A stretch of 8,285 nt of DNA from Bdellovibrionota bacterium (GCA_030836365.1 JAURQB010000027.1:1-8285); one strand, 5' to 3'; positions 1 to 6,597 are shown, counted from the first letter of the stretch. Notes: generated from the sequence alone by a model not told the origin. Program-made: numbers and translations.

Positions 1-1
1 T

Positions 2-1450
2 AATGGGACAGACAATCCAATGGGTGGGTCACTTACAAGTGAGTATCGTTTAATTGAATGTGGAGGAGGTTCTAAGCTTCCACCTATTTGGGAAAATTAT
101 AAATCAATTGCTCAGCATGGATTGTTTATGAGAAATGTTGAGACGACTCCGATTCATCCTGATGTGAAAAAAATGTGGTCTCCTGATGCAAGTGCTCCAA
201 GCCTTCATGCATTAGGATCTGTTATTGATAGTAGTTATGGAATACCTGCAATTGTGCATATGCGGGCAGTACCTTTTTATCACCCTGCTAATATTGCTGC
301 TGTTGCCACGGACAATCTCGTTGGTGACGAAGCCTTTAACTTGGTGACAAAACCATTTTATAATGAAAAGTTTTTAGAAAAGTTTACCGGTAAAAATGAT
401 TCGAATGGAGAGTACATGAATGCTCGAATCACTGAAACTCTCAATGTGTTAAAAAGCTTATCTGGAAAATATAATGCAAGCTCCTCCGTATTTAATGAGG
501 AGTATCAAAAGGCGGAAGACCTACTACTAAGTTCAGATTTTAATAATAAAATTACTGAATTCAGTGGAATCTATAGTACATACTCGAGTCTCATCTCGGC
601 GGCTTTAAGCGAGTCCATTCCTCGGGTTGACGCTGATGCAGATGGAACGTCATGGGGGATTTATAATACAGATAATCCAGATGAACGTGCACCAGATGGT
701 TATTTTGATGAAAATGATCCAGAGAACTTCTTTCATGAAGTGATAACAGGTGCTAACAATAACTATGCTACGGCCTACAATGGAGCCTCTAATGACCAGA
801 TGGCCACGTCTTTTGCGTTAGCTCATTTTTTCATTCAAAACTCAAGTGAAGATCTTCCTTTGACAAACTCACTACTTCTCAATGTCGGTCAATTATCAAA
901 TTTCGAAAATGATACCCATGACCAAGGCGCCGTAGGTCATATTATTGGCTTTTCCAAATATTATAATACGCTACTTAAATGTATGGATAATTTCATTAAT
1001 GAAATTGGTGATAAATTTGATGATTCGTTAATAATGTTGTCTGCTGAGTTTAATCGCTCCCCTCAGTATTCAGGGCGTGGAAGTGATCACGGTTTTAATG
1101 GCAGTGGTTGCTCAATGTATTCGGGCAGGATTGAAAAACCTATTCTCGTAGGAGAAATCAAGTCTGAAGAAATGGATCAATACAAAGGTGAATGGGGTGT
1201 TAGCGAAAATCCTTGGAGTACAAAAGATATTCATAATGTCGTGTCCAAAATTATGAATGGTGGTCAAGCCGGAAGTACTTACTTTACGGAAGAAGAAGAG
1301 ATCGTTCTAGTAGACAAGGATACAGGCAAGGTTACTTCAGATATGAATCTGTGGACTACTCGTAGTGGGCCAGGGGATCTCAAAGTCGTGAAGGATAATG
1401 TATTTTCAAAAGTGGGTGACATCCTCAATAAATTTGGAATAAAAAAGTAG
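2..1450 (+). CDS. DUF1501 family protein, 5' truncated by window edge
   Basis: The reading frame is open to the left edge, with six sense codons before the first ATG at position 20. That ATG has no ribosome binding site, so I treat it as internal; the N-terminus and any export signal lie outside the window. The family call rests on the C-terminal half. Counting from the ATG at 20, a THD motif sits near residues 299-301 in an N-V-G-Q-L...D-T-H-D-Q context. A second motif, E-F-N-R-S-P near 343-348 followed by G-S-D-H-G near 354-358, matches the EFGRTP...GTDHG signature of DUF1501 proteins (PF07394), which are related to the sulfatase/alkaline phosphatase superfamily. Such proteins are usually exported, often by Tat, and their reaction is not established. 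An acidic D-A-D-A-D-G stretch near 204-209, followed by more Asp/Asn-rich sequence, resembles a calcium-binding loop. The next gene starts 9 nt after this stop. Confidence 0.88.
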   Translation, partial: NGTDNPMGGSLTSEYRLIECGGGSKLPPIWENYKSIAQHGLFMRNVETTPIHPDVKKMWSPDASAPSLHALGSVIDSSYGIPAIVHMRAVPFYHPANIAAVATDNLVGDEAFNLVTKPFYNEKFLEKFTGKNDSNGEYMNARITETLNVLKSLSGKYNASSSVFNEEYQKAEDLLLSSDFNNKITEFSGIYSTYSSLISAALSESIPRVDADADGTSWGIYNTDNPDERAPDGYFDENDPENFFHEVITGANNNYATAYNGASNDQMATSFALAHFFIQNSSEDLPLTNSLLLNVGQLSNFENDTHDQGAVGHIIGFSKYYNTLLKCMDNFINEIGDKFDDSLIMLSAEFNRSPQYSGRGSDHGFNGSGCSMYSGRIEKPILVGEIKSEEMDQYKGEWGVSENPWSTKDIHNVVSKIMNGGQAGSTYFTEEEEIVLVDKDTGKVTSDMNLWTTRSGPGDLKVVKDNVFSKVGDILNKFGIKK

Positions 1451-1454
1451 GTGG
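1449..1454 (+). promoter_or_regulatory. Ribosome binding site that sets the start of the Cys-rich secreted protein
   Basis: AGGTGG overlaps the TAG stop of the upstream DUF1501 gene and lies 5 nt before the ATG at 1460. A GTG at 1451, directly after the stop, has no comparable site upstream. ATG 1460 is therefore the better start, and the overlap suggests translational coupling. Confidence 0.6.
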
Positions 1455-1459
1455 ATGAA

Positions 1460-2338
1460 ATGAAGGTGCTATTAATATCATTACTTCTTTTTTCCTTTTC
1501 CTCGTATTCGATAAGAGAGTCTTCTGCTGTTATATCTGAGAAGATGGTGAAGAGTGATACAGTTACTAATAACACAGTCTTAGCGTCTCAGGAGGATTCA
1601 TGGAAAACTGAAGTCGTTGATAGTGTCAAAATTTCTCCATGTAGTGAGTTTGTTGATGGTGAAATACAATATGTGGAGTGTAACAAGAAACTGGTGACTA
1701 GATTAGGAGATAAATATTTTGTTTATCAAAAGCTAATTAACCTTTTTGGCAATGATCATATTCAACGTAATATTTATTATAATTACCTTTTAAGTTATAG
1801 CAGCTTTTTTGGAGGAACTTGCGAACACGCCAGCACTGTTGCTGTTTTGAATGATTCCGATAATCGATTATCAACATGTCAGGATAGTACAAGAAATTCC
1901 ACTGCCAGGTGTCAGGCCTTTGGAGTTGCTCAACTAGATATTAGACATAACTATTTTAATATCAATAGATGTTTTTCGTCTGGGGAGATAGAGCGTAAAC
2001 TAATTACCAACAGTAATACCGCACGTATCGGTTTAAACTCTCAGATTTGTTTATATTCCGTATTTGGTGTTAGAGATCCGACTCAGCAAGGGGCAACAGG
2101 AGTAGGATTTAAACATTTAATGAATTCTACTTGTGGAAGTGATTCATGTGAATGGAACGCAACAAATACTAAATCGTTATACAAATTATTTTATCCATAC
2201 GCAGTCGATTTCTCCTCAAGTGAAAATGATGAATTAATGGCGGCCGTTAAAGGTGATGAAGCGAAGCTTTCAGATGAAGAAATGTTTCAGGTATTATCTT
2301 ATTCCTTATGTGCGGATATTTCCTGGCAAAGTTTTTAG
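1460..2338 (+). CDS. Secreted Cys-rich hypothetical protein
   Basis: This is a 292-residue protein of no family I recognise. It opens with M-K-V followed by a hydrophobic run (L-L-I-S-L-L-L-F-S-F) and small/polar residues, a typical Sec signal peptide with cleavage likely around residues 15-23. There is no lipobox Cys. The mature part holds ten cysteines, all after about residue 55, and they fall mostly in short contexts (S-P-C, V-E-C, G-T-C, S-T-C, A-R-C, N-R-C, Q-I-C, S-T-C, D-S-C, S-L-C). An even number and an exported location suggest up to five disulfides. The central region is Asn/Ser/Tyr rich. The gene follows the DUF1501 gene by 9 nt with overlapping translation signals, so the two are probably co-transcribed and may act together in the envelope; that link is inference. 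Its 3' end carries one copy of a 13-bp direct repeat. Confidence 0.85.
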   Translation: MKVLLISLLLFSFSSYSIRESSAVISEKMVKSDTVTNNTVLASQEDSWKTEVVDSVKISPCSEFVDGEIQYVECNKKLVTRLGDKYFVYQKLINLFGNDHIQRNIYYNYLLSYSSFFGGTCEHASTVAVLNDSDNRLSTCQDSTRNSTARCQAFGVAQLDIRHNYFNINRCFSSGEIERKLITNSNTARIGLNSQICLYSVFGVRDPTQQGATGVGFKHLMNSTCGSDSCEWNATNTKSLYKLFYPYAVDFSSSENDELMAAVKGDEAKLSDEEMFQVLSYSLCADISWQSF

Positions 2339-2363
2339 CGATGAGGTTTCGGCAAAGTTTTTA
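2325..2363. repeat. 13-bp direct repeat spanning two convergent stop codons
   Basis: GGCAAAGTTTTTA occurs perfectly at 2325-2337 and again at 2351-2363, separated by exactly 13 bp. The first copy contains the last codons of the Cys-rich gene and all but the last base of its TAG stop. The second contains the TAA stop of the opposing hydrolase gene (2361-2363). The 26-bp offset is not a multiple of three, so this is not an in-frame protein repeat. The 22-bp gap between the stop codons holds no hairpin-plus-T-tract terminator. Confidence 0.7.
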
Positions 2364-3167
2364 AAATTTATTTATCCAGTTTAGTAATTTTTTCGTAAAC
2401 TTTTCTGTTTGGGATTTATGAATGTTGTGCCAGGCACCTTCAAAATATTCTATTTTCGCTCGCGGTGTTTTTTGTCGAATGTAATCGAGGCTTTTGTCAT
2501 TCATGGCCGAACCAATTTTTGAATCAGCGACAAAAAACGTGACGGGAATATTGTTATCCAGTCCCCAACTAAGATCACTATAGTTTCCTTGGTAACCGTA
2601 AAGGGCCGCAACGCCAGGGTTAAATTGTAGCTTATATTTACCACTTGGAAGTTGAATAACTTTAGATTTAATCAGCCCATCATAATAGCTAAATAGTGGT
2701 TTTAGAATTTGGCGAATTTCCTCTATGGAGTCAAACTCTAGTGTGTGGTATTTAAAATCAGCATAAATATTTTGAAGTCGAACTAGTTTTTCTTCGTCCA
2801 GACCTGCGCGCCTCTCCATTCCCATATCTTCAATGATGATAGACTTTACATCTTCAGGGTAAAGTCCTGCATAGGCGAGTGCTGTTCTTCCGCCCATGGA
2901 GTGGCCTAGTAGATGAAAAGGGGTGCCTATATTTGTTTGGTGAATTTTATGATGAAGATCTTTTGCCATCTCCTCTGAGGTGTAACTATTTCCCCATGCT
3001 TTTGTTTCTCCATGGCCTCGTTGATCCACGCGAAACACCTCCATTGTTTTTGGAAGAAGGGGGATTAGCTTGTCAAAAGTTCTTAGTGAACTCTGCAGCC
3101 CATGAATCATGACAATTGTTTCTTGTGAGGGCACTGGTTTAATATGCTCTACGTTCATTTCAAACAT
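2361..3167 (-). CDS. Alpha/beta hydrolase (esterase-like)
   Basis: This 268-residue protein has the standard alpha/beta-hydrolase order of motifs. An oxyanion-hole H-G lies at residues 22-23 (I-V-M-I-H-G), followed by D-Q-R-G-H-G at 48-53. The nucleophile elbow G-H-S-M-G-G has Ser90. The probable acid is Asp215 (F-F-V-A-D-S) and the probable base His247 (G-A-W-H-N-I-H), leaving a complete Ser-Asp-His triad. The length and the D-Q-R-G-H-G and G-H-S-M-G-G motifs resemble YbfF-type esterases, but the fold is so widely reused that the substrate cannot be named. There is no signal peptide, so it should be cytoplasmic, unlike its neighbours. The start is supported by AGGA at 3175-3178, 7 nt upstream. 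It begins 14 bp after the exported IucA/IucC-like gene on the same strand and is almost certainly in its operon. Confidence 0.93.
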   Translation of the reverse strand: MFEMNVEHIKPVPSQETIVMIHGLQSSLRTFDKLIPLLPKTMEVFRVDQRGHGETKAWGNSYTSEEMAKDLHHKIHQTNIGTPFHLLGHSMGGRTALAYAGLYPEDVKSIIIEDMGMERRAGLDEEKLVRLQNIYADFKYHTLEFDSIEEIRQILKPLFSYYDGLIKSKVIQLPSGKYKLQFNPGVAALYGYQGNYSDLSWGLDNNIPVTFFVADSKIGSAMNDKSLDYIRQKTPRAKIEYFEGAWHNIHKSQTEKFTKKLLNWINKF

Positions 3168-3181
3168 GAGAATGTCCTAAA

Positions 3182-4834
3182 TTAAAAAATATCTCGAAGT
3201 CCTCTGATACAACGGGAGATAAAGTTTGTCGATCTTCCATCGCGGATAAATGAATCAAGATGAGTAACTTCATTAGGATAATTTCTCGCCTCAACTGCAT
3301 TATAAATTCCAAAACCAAGAATTTTACGTGCAGAGTTAACGGTAATAATTCCTTTGTCGGTAATAATGTACTTATGGACACGGCCATGTTGCAAGGTGAC
3401 CCACTCATTTCCTGCTTGTTTCATGGCCACGTATCTATTTAAATCAGATGATGGTGCCTTTTCAATCATCCCTTCAATCATTGGCTGCAGGGTATTTTTA
3501 TTGCGATAGGTGATTAGTTGATTTTTGTTCGCCATGGTTGGCGTTATATTTTGGCCTGGAATAAGATATGTATTTAGCATTCTTGACATTCTTGTATCAA
3601 TTATTCTTTTTGATGATTGTTGGGCCCTTGCTGTGTATGAAGAGTCATGAATTTGAATTTGCTTAACAAGCATATCAAATACCTGTCTTTTATAAAAAAA
3701 TGCGTAGCTTGATATGGCATTAGAGTGGCCGCCTTTAAATTTAAATCTGTCAGCGTTTCCTCTTTTTTGATAGGCCTCCACAGGTCCTTCTGTTTTCATC
3801 ATGGTGATCATATCTGGCCACACACCACCAAAGTCGCGGATGACAAATTTTCCGGTTAGCTTCAAATTTGCATCTACTTCAAAACATAGATTTTGTGAAT
3901 GAGGCTCAAAATTTAGTCCGCGCTTTAGGGAGACCTCTTCAAACATTTTCATGTAAGCATCATTTAAAACGCGATTTATAAAATAGGTTGAGTTCATGTT
4001 ACTGGCGCGCATGATATCAAACACCAAAGGTTTGCCTTCTTTATTTGGACTCATTAGTGCGGAAAAGCTGATCCATCTTTTTTCTCCGCTGATCACTTCA
4101 TTTGGAATTTCTCTAATCAGTTGCCCACCTAATTTTTCGGGTGCCCCGGGAATACCTTCTTTGATAGTCATACCTGCGGATTCAGGAAAGTAATCTAGTC
4201 CCATGGAACGTAGGTTCTCTCTCCCAATTAACTCTAGTGCGTTTTGGTTAGCAACGGACCTTTGAACTTCATTTATTGAAACGAGACGGTCAATGCTGCC
4301 AATAACGTTTCTATCGAGACTAACTTTTGCAATAAATGGTTTTTCAACTCCGTTTTTGTTCCACGCAACGAGAGAGCGATAACTTGAGGTTGGAGACGCC
4401 ATAAATTCAGTATGGGCAGGCCCGATGAATTCAAATTTCCCTTCCAGGAATCGGTAGTGCTCATAGGATTCGGGGTGAACAAATAGCTTATAAAATAATT
4501 GTCCGTTGACGGTTTTTGTAATCTGTCGATTGATGGCCAAGTCATGCCCAGATGATTTTAGAAAATCAGCCTGGCCTTCAGGAATGAGAAAATAGCTAAG
4601 AGGAAATTTAGGACGTGCCTCAGGAATGTATTCCGGTGAAATATCGGAACTGAATGCGTTTGCTCCCCAGAGAGCTTTGTTGTGAAGAATTTGCTCTTCA
4701 TACAGCAGTATACTGACAGGGGTGGGTAAGTTTTCACTTCCGTTGATCACAGACAAAAAGCGTGAAAAATCTGGCGTTGAAAATACTAGGGACGAATGAA
4801 TAAATAGTGCTAATAAAAATAATTTTCTCATCAT
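3182..4834 (-). CDS. Exported IucA/IucC-like (NIS siderophore synthetase-like) protein
   Basis: This is a 550-residue protein counted from the ATG at 4834. Three start codons stand in a row (TTG 4837, ATG 4834, ATG 4831); AAGAG at 4840-4844 suits either ATG, so the choice is tentative. Residues 1-20 form a clear Sec signal peptide (M-M-R-K-L-F-L-L-A-L-F then S-L-V-F-S). The body carries the motif series of IucA/IucC NIS synthetases in order: V-H-P-E-S-Y-E-H at 119-126 (family V-H-P-W-Q), P-T-S-S-Y-R-S at 148-154 (family S-x-R-T), Lys170, Arg183, E-P-H-S-Q-N at 310-315 (family E-x-H-x-Q-N) and R-D-F-G-G at 333-337. These correspond to the family's ATP/Mg contacts. The V-H-P motif sits about 100 residues earlier than usual, so the N-terminal region is shortened. 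Cytoplasmic members condense citrate-type carboxylates with amines. An exported version is unexpected, and its activity is unknown. The alpha/beta hydrolase gene follows in the same operon. Confidence 0.9.
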   Translation of the reverse strand: MMRKLFLLALFIHSSLVFSTPDFSRFLSVINGSENLPTPVSILLYEEQILHNKALWGANAFSSDISPEYIPEARPKFPLSYFLIPEGQADFLKSSGHDLAINRQITKTVNGQLFYKLFVHPESYEHYRFLEGKFEFIGPAHTEFMASPTSSYRSLVAWNKNGVEKPFIAKVSLDRNVIGSIDRLVSINEVQRSVANQNALELIGRENLRSMGLDYFPESAGMTIKEGIPGAPEKLGGQLIREIPNEVISGEKRWISFSALMSPNKEGKPLVFDIMRASNMNSTYFINRVLNDAYMKMFEEVSLKRGLNFEPHSQNLCFEVDANLKLTGKFVIRDFGGVWPDMITMMKTEGPVEAYQKRGNADRFKFKGGHSNAISSYAFFYKRQVFDMLVKQIQIHDSSYTARAQQSSKRIIDTRMSRMLNTYLIPGQNITPTMANKNQLITYRNKNTLQPMIEGMIEKAPSSDLNRYVAMKQAGNEWVTLQHGRVHKYIITDKGIITVNSARKILGFGIYNAVEARNYPNEVTHLDSFIRDGRSTNFISRCIRGLRDIF

Positions 4835-4882
4835 CAATTCTCTTGATTTCCTCTAGGGTCCCCGTGTTTTTAAATCATATTG

Positions 4883-4910
4883 ATTTTAGAGAATTTGTTA
4901 TTTTTCTCAA
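4883..4910 (-). promoter_or_regulatory. Candidate sigma-70-type promoter of the IucA/IucC-like operon
   Basis: Read on the minus strand, TTGAGA (4905-4910) and TAAAAT (4883-4888) are separated by 16 bp. This would start transcription roughly 40 nt upstream of the coding sequence. The match is good, but the region is AT-rich, so chance matches are common. The rest of 4838-5007 shows no convincing terminator for the small lipoprotein gene that ends at 5008, so read-through into this operon is possible. Confidence 0.4.
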
Positions 4911-5007
4911 TTAACTTGTAAAAAATTCTAGATTGAATTCATTGAAGGGTTATGAAAAATCAAGTGCTTAGAAATAAAAGTCAGGAGCTCATTTTAAAAA
5001 ATAATTT

Positions 5008-5256
5008 TTAATCCATTTTCATAGGTTTGACCCCTGGCTTATCGTGGGGGTCATGAGCTCGGGGGTTTAGTGGCCAGGTGCCTTTAAACTTTCCGGTATT
5101 ATCTTTTCTCTCTCGCTTACTGTACTTGTGATAATGAATGTATAAATGCCCGGCAAAGGCGCGAACGACTTTTTTCATTTGGTAGTTGCTGCGTTTTTTG
5201 GGAAGGCATCCACCCATCATAAAAACGATAATACTTAATAAAAAAAGTTTATTCAT
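5008..5256 (-). CDS. Small basic lipoprotein, hypothetical
   Basis: This is an 82-residue protein of unknown function. It starts M-N-K-L-F-L-L-S-I-I-V-F-M-M-G-G-C, a short charged n-region, hydrophobic core and lipobox-like M-G-G-C, so it should be lipidated at Cys17 after signal peptidase II cleavage. The mature part is only about 66 residues and is strongly basic (K-K-R, K-R-E-R-K, several His). Its tail is Pro/His/Asp rich (R-A-H-D-P-H-D-K-P-G), probably extended. An ATG 12 nt further upstream (5268) is in frame, but GGAG at 5263-5266 lies 6 nt before the ATG at 5256 and overlaps the upstream ATG, so 5256 is the supported start. It sits alone between the terminator of the PLAT-like lipoprotein gene and the IucA/IucC-like operon. 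A weak -10 (TAAAAT on the minus strand, 5282-5287) is the only promoter hint. Confidence 0.75.
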   Translation of the reverse strand: MNKLFLLSIIVFMMGGCLPKKRSNYQMKKVVRAFAGHLYIHYHKYSKRERKDNTGKFKGTWPLNPRAHDPHDKPGVKPMKMD

Positions 5257-5302
5257 AGTGAACTCCATTGAATGTCATCTTATTTTATCAAGAATAGAGG
5301 AT

Positions 5303-5331
5303 AAAAAAAAAGGGGAAGATTAATCTTCCCC
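5303..5331 (-). terminator. Rho-independent terminator of the PLAT-like lipoprotein gene
   Basis: Positions 5312-5331 form a perfect 20-nt palindrome, GGGGAAGA-TTAA-TCTTCCCC (8-bp stem, 4-nt loop). It is followed on the minus strand by nine uninterrupted T (A-run at 5303-5311). It lies about 24 nt downstream of the stop of the lipoprotein gene that ends at 5356. GC-rich stem base plus long U-tract is a textbook intrinsic terminator, and it isolates that gene from the small lipoprotein gene downstream. Confidence 0.93.
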
Positions 5332-5355
5332 TGGTTTAGTTTTTTATATTTTATT

Positions 5356-6381
5356 TTAGAGAAAATCCATAATATCAATTTCAGGCCAATCCATATCAAG
5401 ATTTCCATAGCTATCTACATTAAAGCTTGTTGGGCATTCTCCGAAGTCTTGTGACATATCATCAACCATGCCTGAGCTCACAATAGCATCTGTGACAAAC
5501 TCTTTTACTTCAGCTTTTGGGACAAAGAGCCATAAGAGTCTTGCTAGCAGGCTTCCATCTTTAAGTGATGCGTTTGCACTCACATTCTGAATATCCATTT
5601 TTAAGCTTCCTGAACGGCACTGATATTTAAACTCCATATCCATATCAAGGGCAAACTTTGCGCTATTTCTTCCAAATAATCCGTCATAGCTGTAGACAAG
5701 CTTTAAATCTAAATCAACTTTTTGAGTTGTTGAGTTTTTCCTTGCGATCGTTACATATTCTGATCCATATTTGTATCCCCACTTAACATCAAGTCCTGGA
5801 GCAATGCTTGAGAAGTCTTGATGTTTTAGCTGATCACCGACGATACTTTCTACCATGTTTTCCATTGTCGAAGCGGTAAACGTTTCTGGATATCCAATTT
5901 CATCAAGAGTGATAGTCCAATCTCCACCATCTCTTAAATCATCATAATCAAATGTTACTGTTCTACTATGTGACCCAGAGTTATCAAGCCAGTGGCAGCT
6001 GGAGTTACCATAGTTTTTCGAAAACATTTTTGAATCTGCATTGATAAACAATTCAACTTTCTCAATACACAGTCCATTACTTCCTTCTTTTCCAATTTGG
6101 ATTTGCTCGATATCTCCAAGTGTACTAATGCCGGGTATAACCAGCTCATAAGAATGGGCCTTGTTTCTTTCAAAATCATTTCTACCATAATCTAAATAAT
6201 ATTTTGATGCGCCCGCTTGAAGTCTTACATAGACTGGATCATCTGTTGCCGCGTGAGTTTTCGATGCCGTGTGAACAACCAATTTAACTCTGTATAAAGG
6301 AAGATCTTCAATGTCACACGCTTGAAATACTAAGTTCAGTGATAAAACAAATAATAGGTTTAATAGTTTATTGTTTTTCAT
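5356..6381 (-). CDS. Lipoprotein with PLAT/LH2-like domain
   Basis: This 341-residue protein has a hydrophobic N-terminus ending N-L-V-F-Q-A-C. Cys22 is the likely lipidation site, although Phe at -3 is not ideal. Residues about 30-115 look like a PLAT/LH2 beta-sandwich: Y-R-V-K-L-V-V-H-T, then T-D-D-P-V-Y-V-R-L (46-54), a F-E-R-N-K-A-H-S-Y-E-L strand (70-80), then L-G-D-I-E-Q-I-Q-I (88-96) and I-E-K-V-E-L-F-I (106-113). PLAT domains usually bind lipid or protein partners and often sit beside lipases, which would suit an envelope surface. Residues about 165-341 form a second region I do not recognise, rich in alternating beta-strand pattern. Four further cysteines (105, 129, 255, 316) could form two disulfides. 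GAGG at 6390-6393, 8 nt upstream, supports the ATG at 6381. It is monocistronic: a terminator follows and the upstream gene is divergent. The PLAT call is moderate. Confidence 0.88.
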   Translation of the reverse strand: MKNNKLLNLLFVLSLNLVFQACDIEDLPLYRVKLVVHTASKTHAATDDPVYVRLQAGASKYYLDYGRNDFERNKAHSYELVIPGISTLGDIEQIQIGKEGSNGLCIEKVELFINADSKMFSKNYGNSSCHWLDNSGSHSRTVTFDYDDLRDGGDWTITLDEIGYPETFTASTMENMVESIVGDQLKHQDFSSIAPGLDVKWGYKYGSEYVTIARKNSTTQKVDLDLKLVYSYDGLFGRNSAKFALDMDMEFKYQCRSGSLKMDIQNVSANASLKDGSLLARLLWLFVPKAEVKEFVTDAIVSSGMVDDMSQDFGECPTSFNVDSYGNLDMDWPEIDIMDFL

Positions 6382-6435
6382 ACTACGTTCCTCATCTAGT
6401 TTTGATTTTTATTTATTATGAGGAGAGAAGCCTTT

Positions 6436-6455
6436 TTGACCTATGCTAAAGTCAA
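6436..6455. repeat. Short inverted repeat TTGAC-N10-GTCAA, possible operator
   Basis: TTGAC (6436-6440) and GTCAA (6451-6455) are perfect 5-bp arms separated by 10 bp, so half-site centres are 15 bp apart. It lies in the divergent promoter region, near the minus-strand -10-like hexamer. Each arm also resembles a -35 hexamer (TTGACC on the plus strand, TTGACT on the minus strand), so it could be promoter sequence rather than an operator. Five-bp arms can arise by chance. Confidence 0.3.
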
Positions 6456-6519
6456 GTTATGTAATGATAATAGATATTTAGGTGAAAATAAGTGAAATAA
6501 AATTATATTTTCTCGCCAA

Positions 6520-6541
6520 TTATTTATGGCAGTATAAATAA
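6520..6541. repeat. AT-only inverted repeat
   Basis: TTATTTAT (6520-6527) and ATAAATAA (6534-6541) are perfect 8-bp arms around the 6-nt loop GGCAGT. It lies about 80 bp upstream of the Cys/Gly-repeat gene. No T-tract follows, so it is not an intrinsic terminator. In DNA this AT-rich it may be chance, or a weak protein-binding site. Confidence 0.35.
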
Positions 6542-6568
6542 AATTAGCAATTTAGCGACTGGCCGATA

Positions 6569-6597
6569 TGGACAGCTGGAAGTTATTCTTATATGAA
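6569..6597 (+). promoter_or_regulatory. Candidate promoter of the Cys/Gly-repeat secreted protein
   Basis: TGGACA (6569-6574) and TATGAA (6592-6597) have the ideal 17-bp spacing. Transcription would start near 6604, just before the ribosome binding site at 6612-6616, giving a leader of about 20 nt. Both hexamers are imperfect. Confidence 0.35.

Noticed and set aside
1279..1575. 98-codon minus-strand open frame across the DUF1501/Cys-rich junction
   Set aside because: It lies antisense to two well-supported genes, has no ribosome binding site and shows no protein-like motif.
3780..3910. Reading the H-x-Q-N...R-D-F-G-G stretch of the exported protein as a protein-kinase H-x-D/D-F-G catalytic loop
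   Set aside because: The V-H-P-x-x-Y-E-H and P-T-S-S-x-R motifs with the following Lys and Arg fit the NIS synthetase pattern as a whole; a kinase would not explain them. A kinase-like fold relation remains possible.
4890..4929. Inverted repeat AGAATTT...AAATTCT upstream of the IucA/IucC-like gene
   Set aside because: Seven-bp AT-rich arms with a loop of about 26 nt are expected by chance in this composition, and they overlap the better-supported promoter match.
4991..5010. AT-only hairpin as terminator of the small lipoprotein gene
   Set aside because: The stem is made only of A-T pairs and overlaps the stop codon; it would be too weak to count as an intrinsic terminator.
4952..5011. 19-codon plus-strand frame beginning M-K-N-Q-V-L, with an AAGGG just upstream, ending over the stop of the small lipoprotein gene
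   Set aside because: The ribosome binding site is only 2 nt from the ATG, the peptide has no recognisable feature, and no solid promoter precedes it.
5312..5331. Perfect palindrome considered as a transcription-factor operator
   Set aside because: The nine-T run directly after it on the minus strand and its position just past a stop codon make an intrinsic terminator the better explanation.
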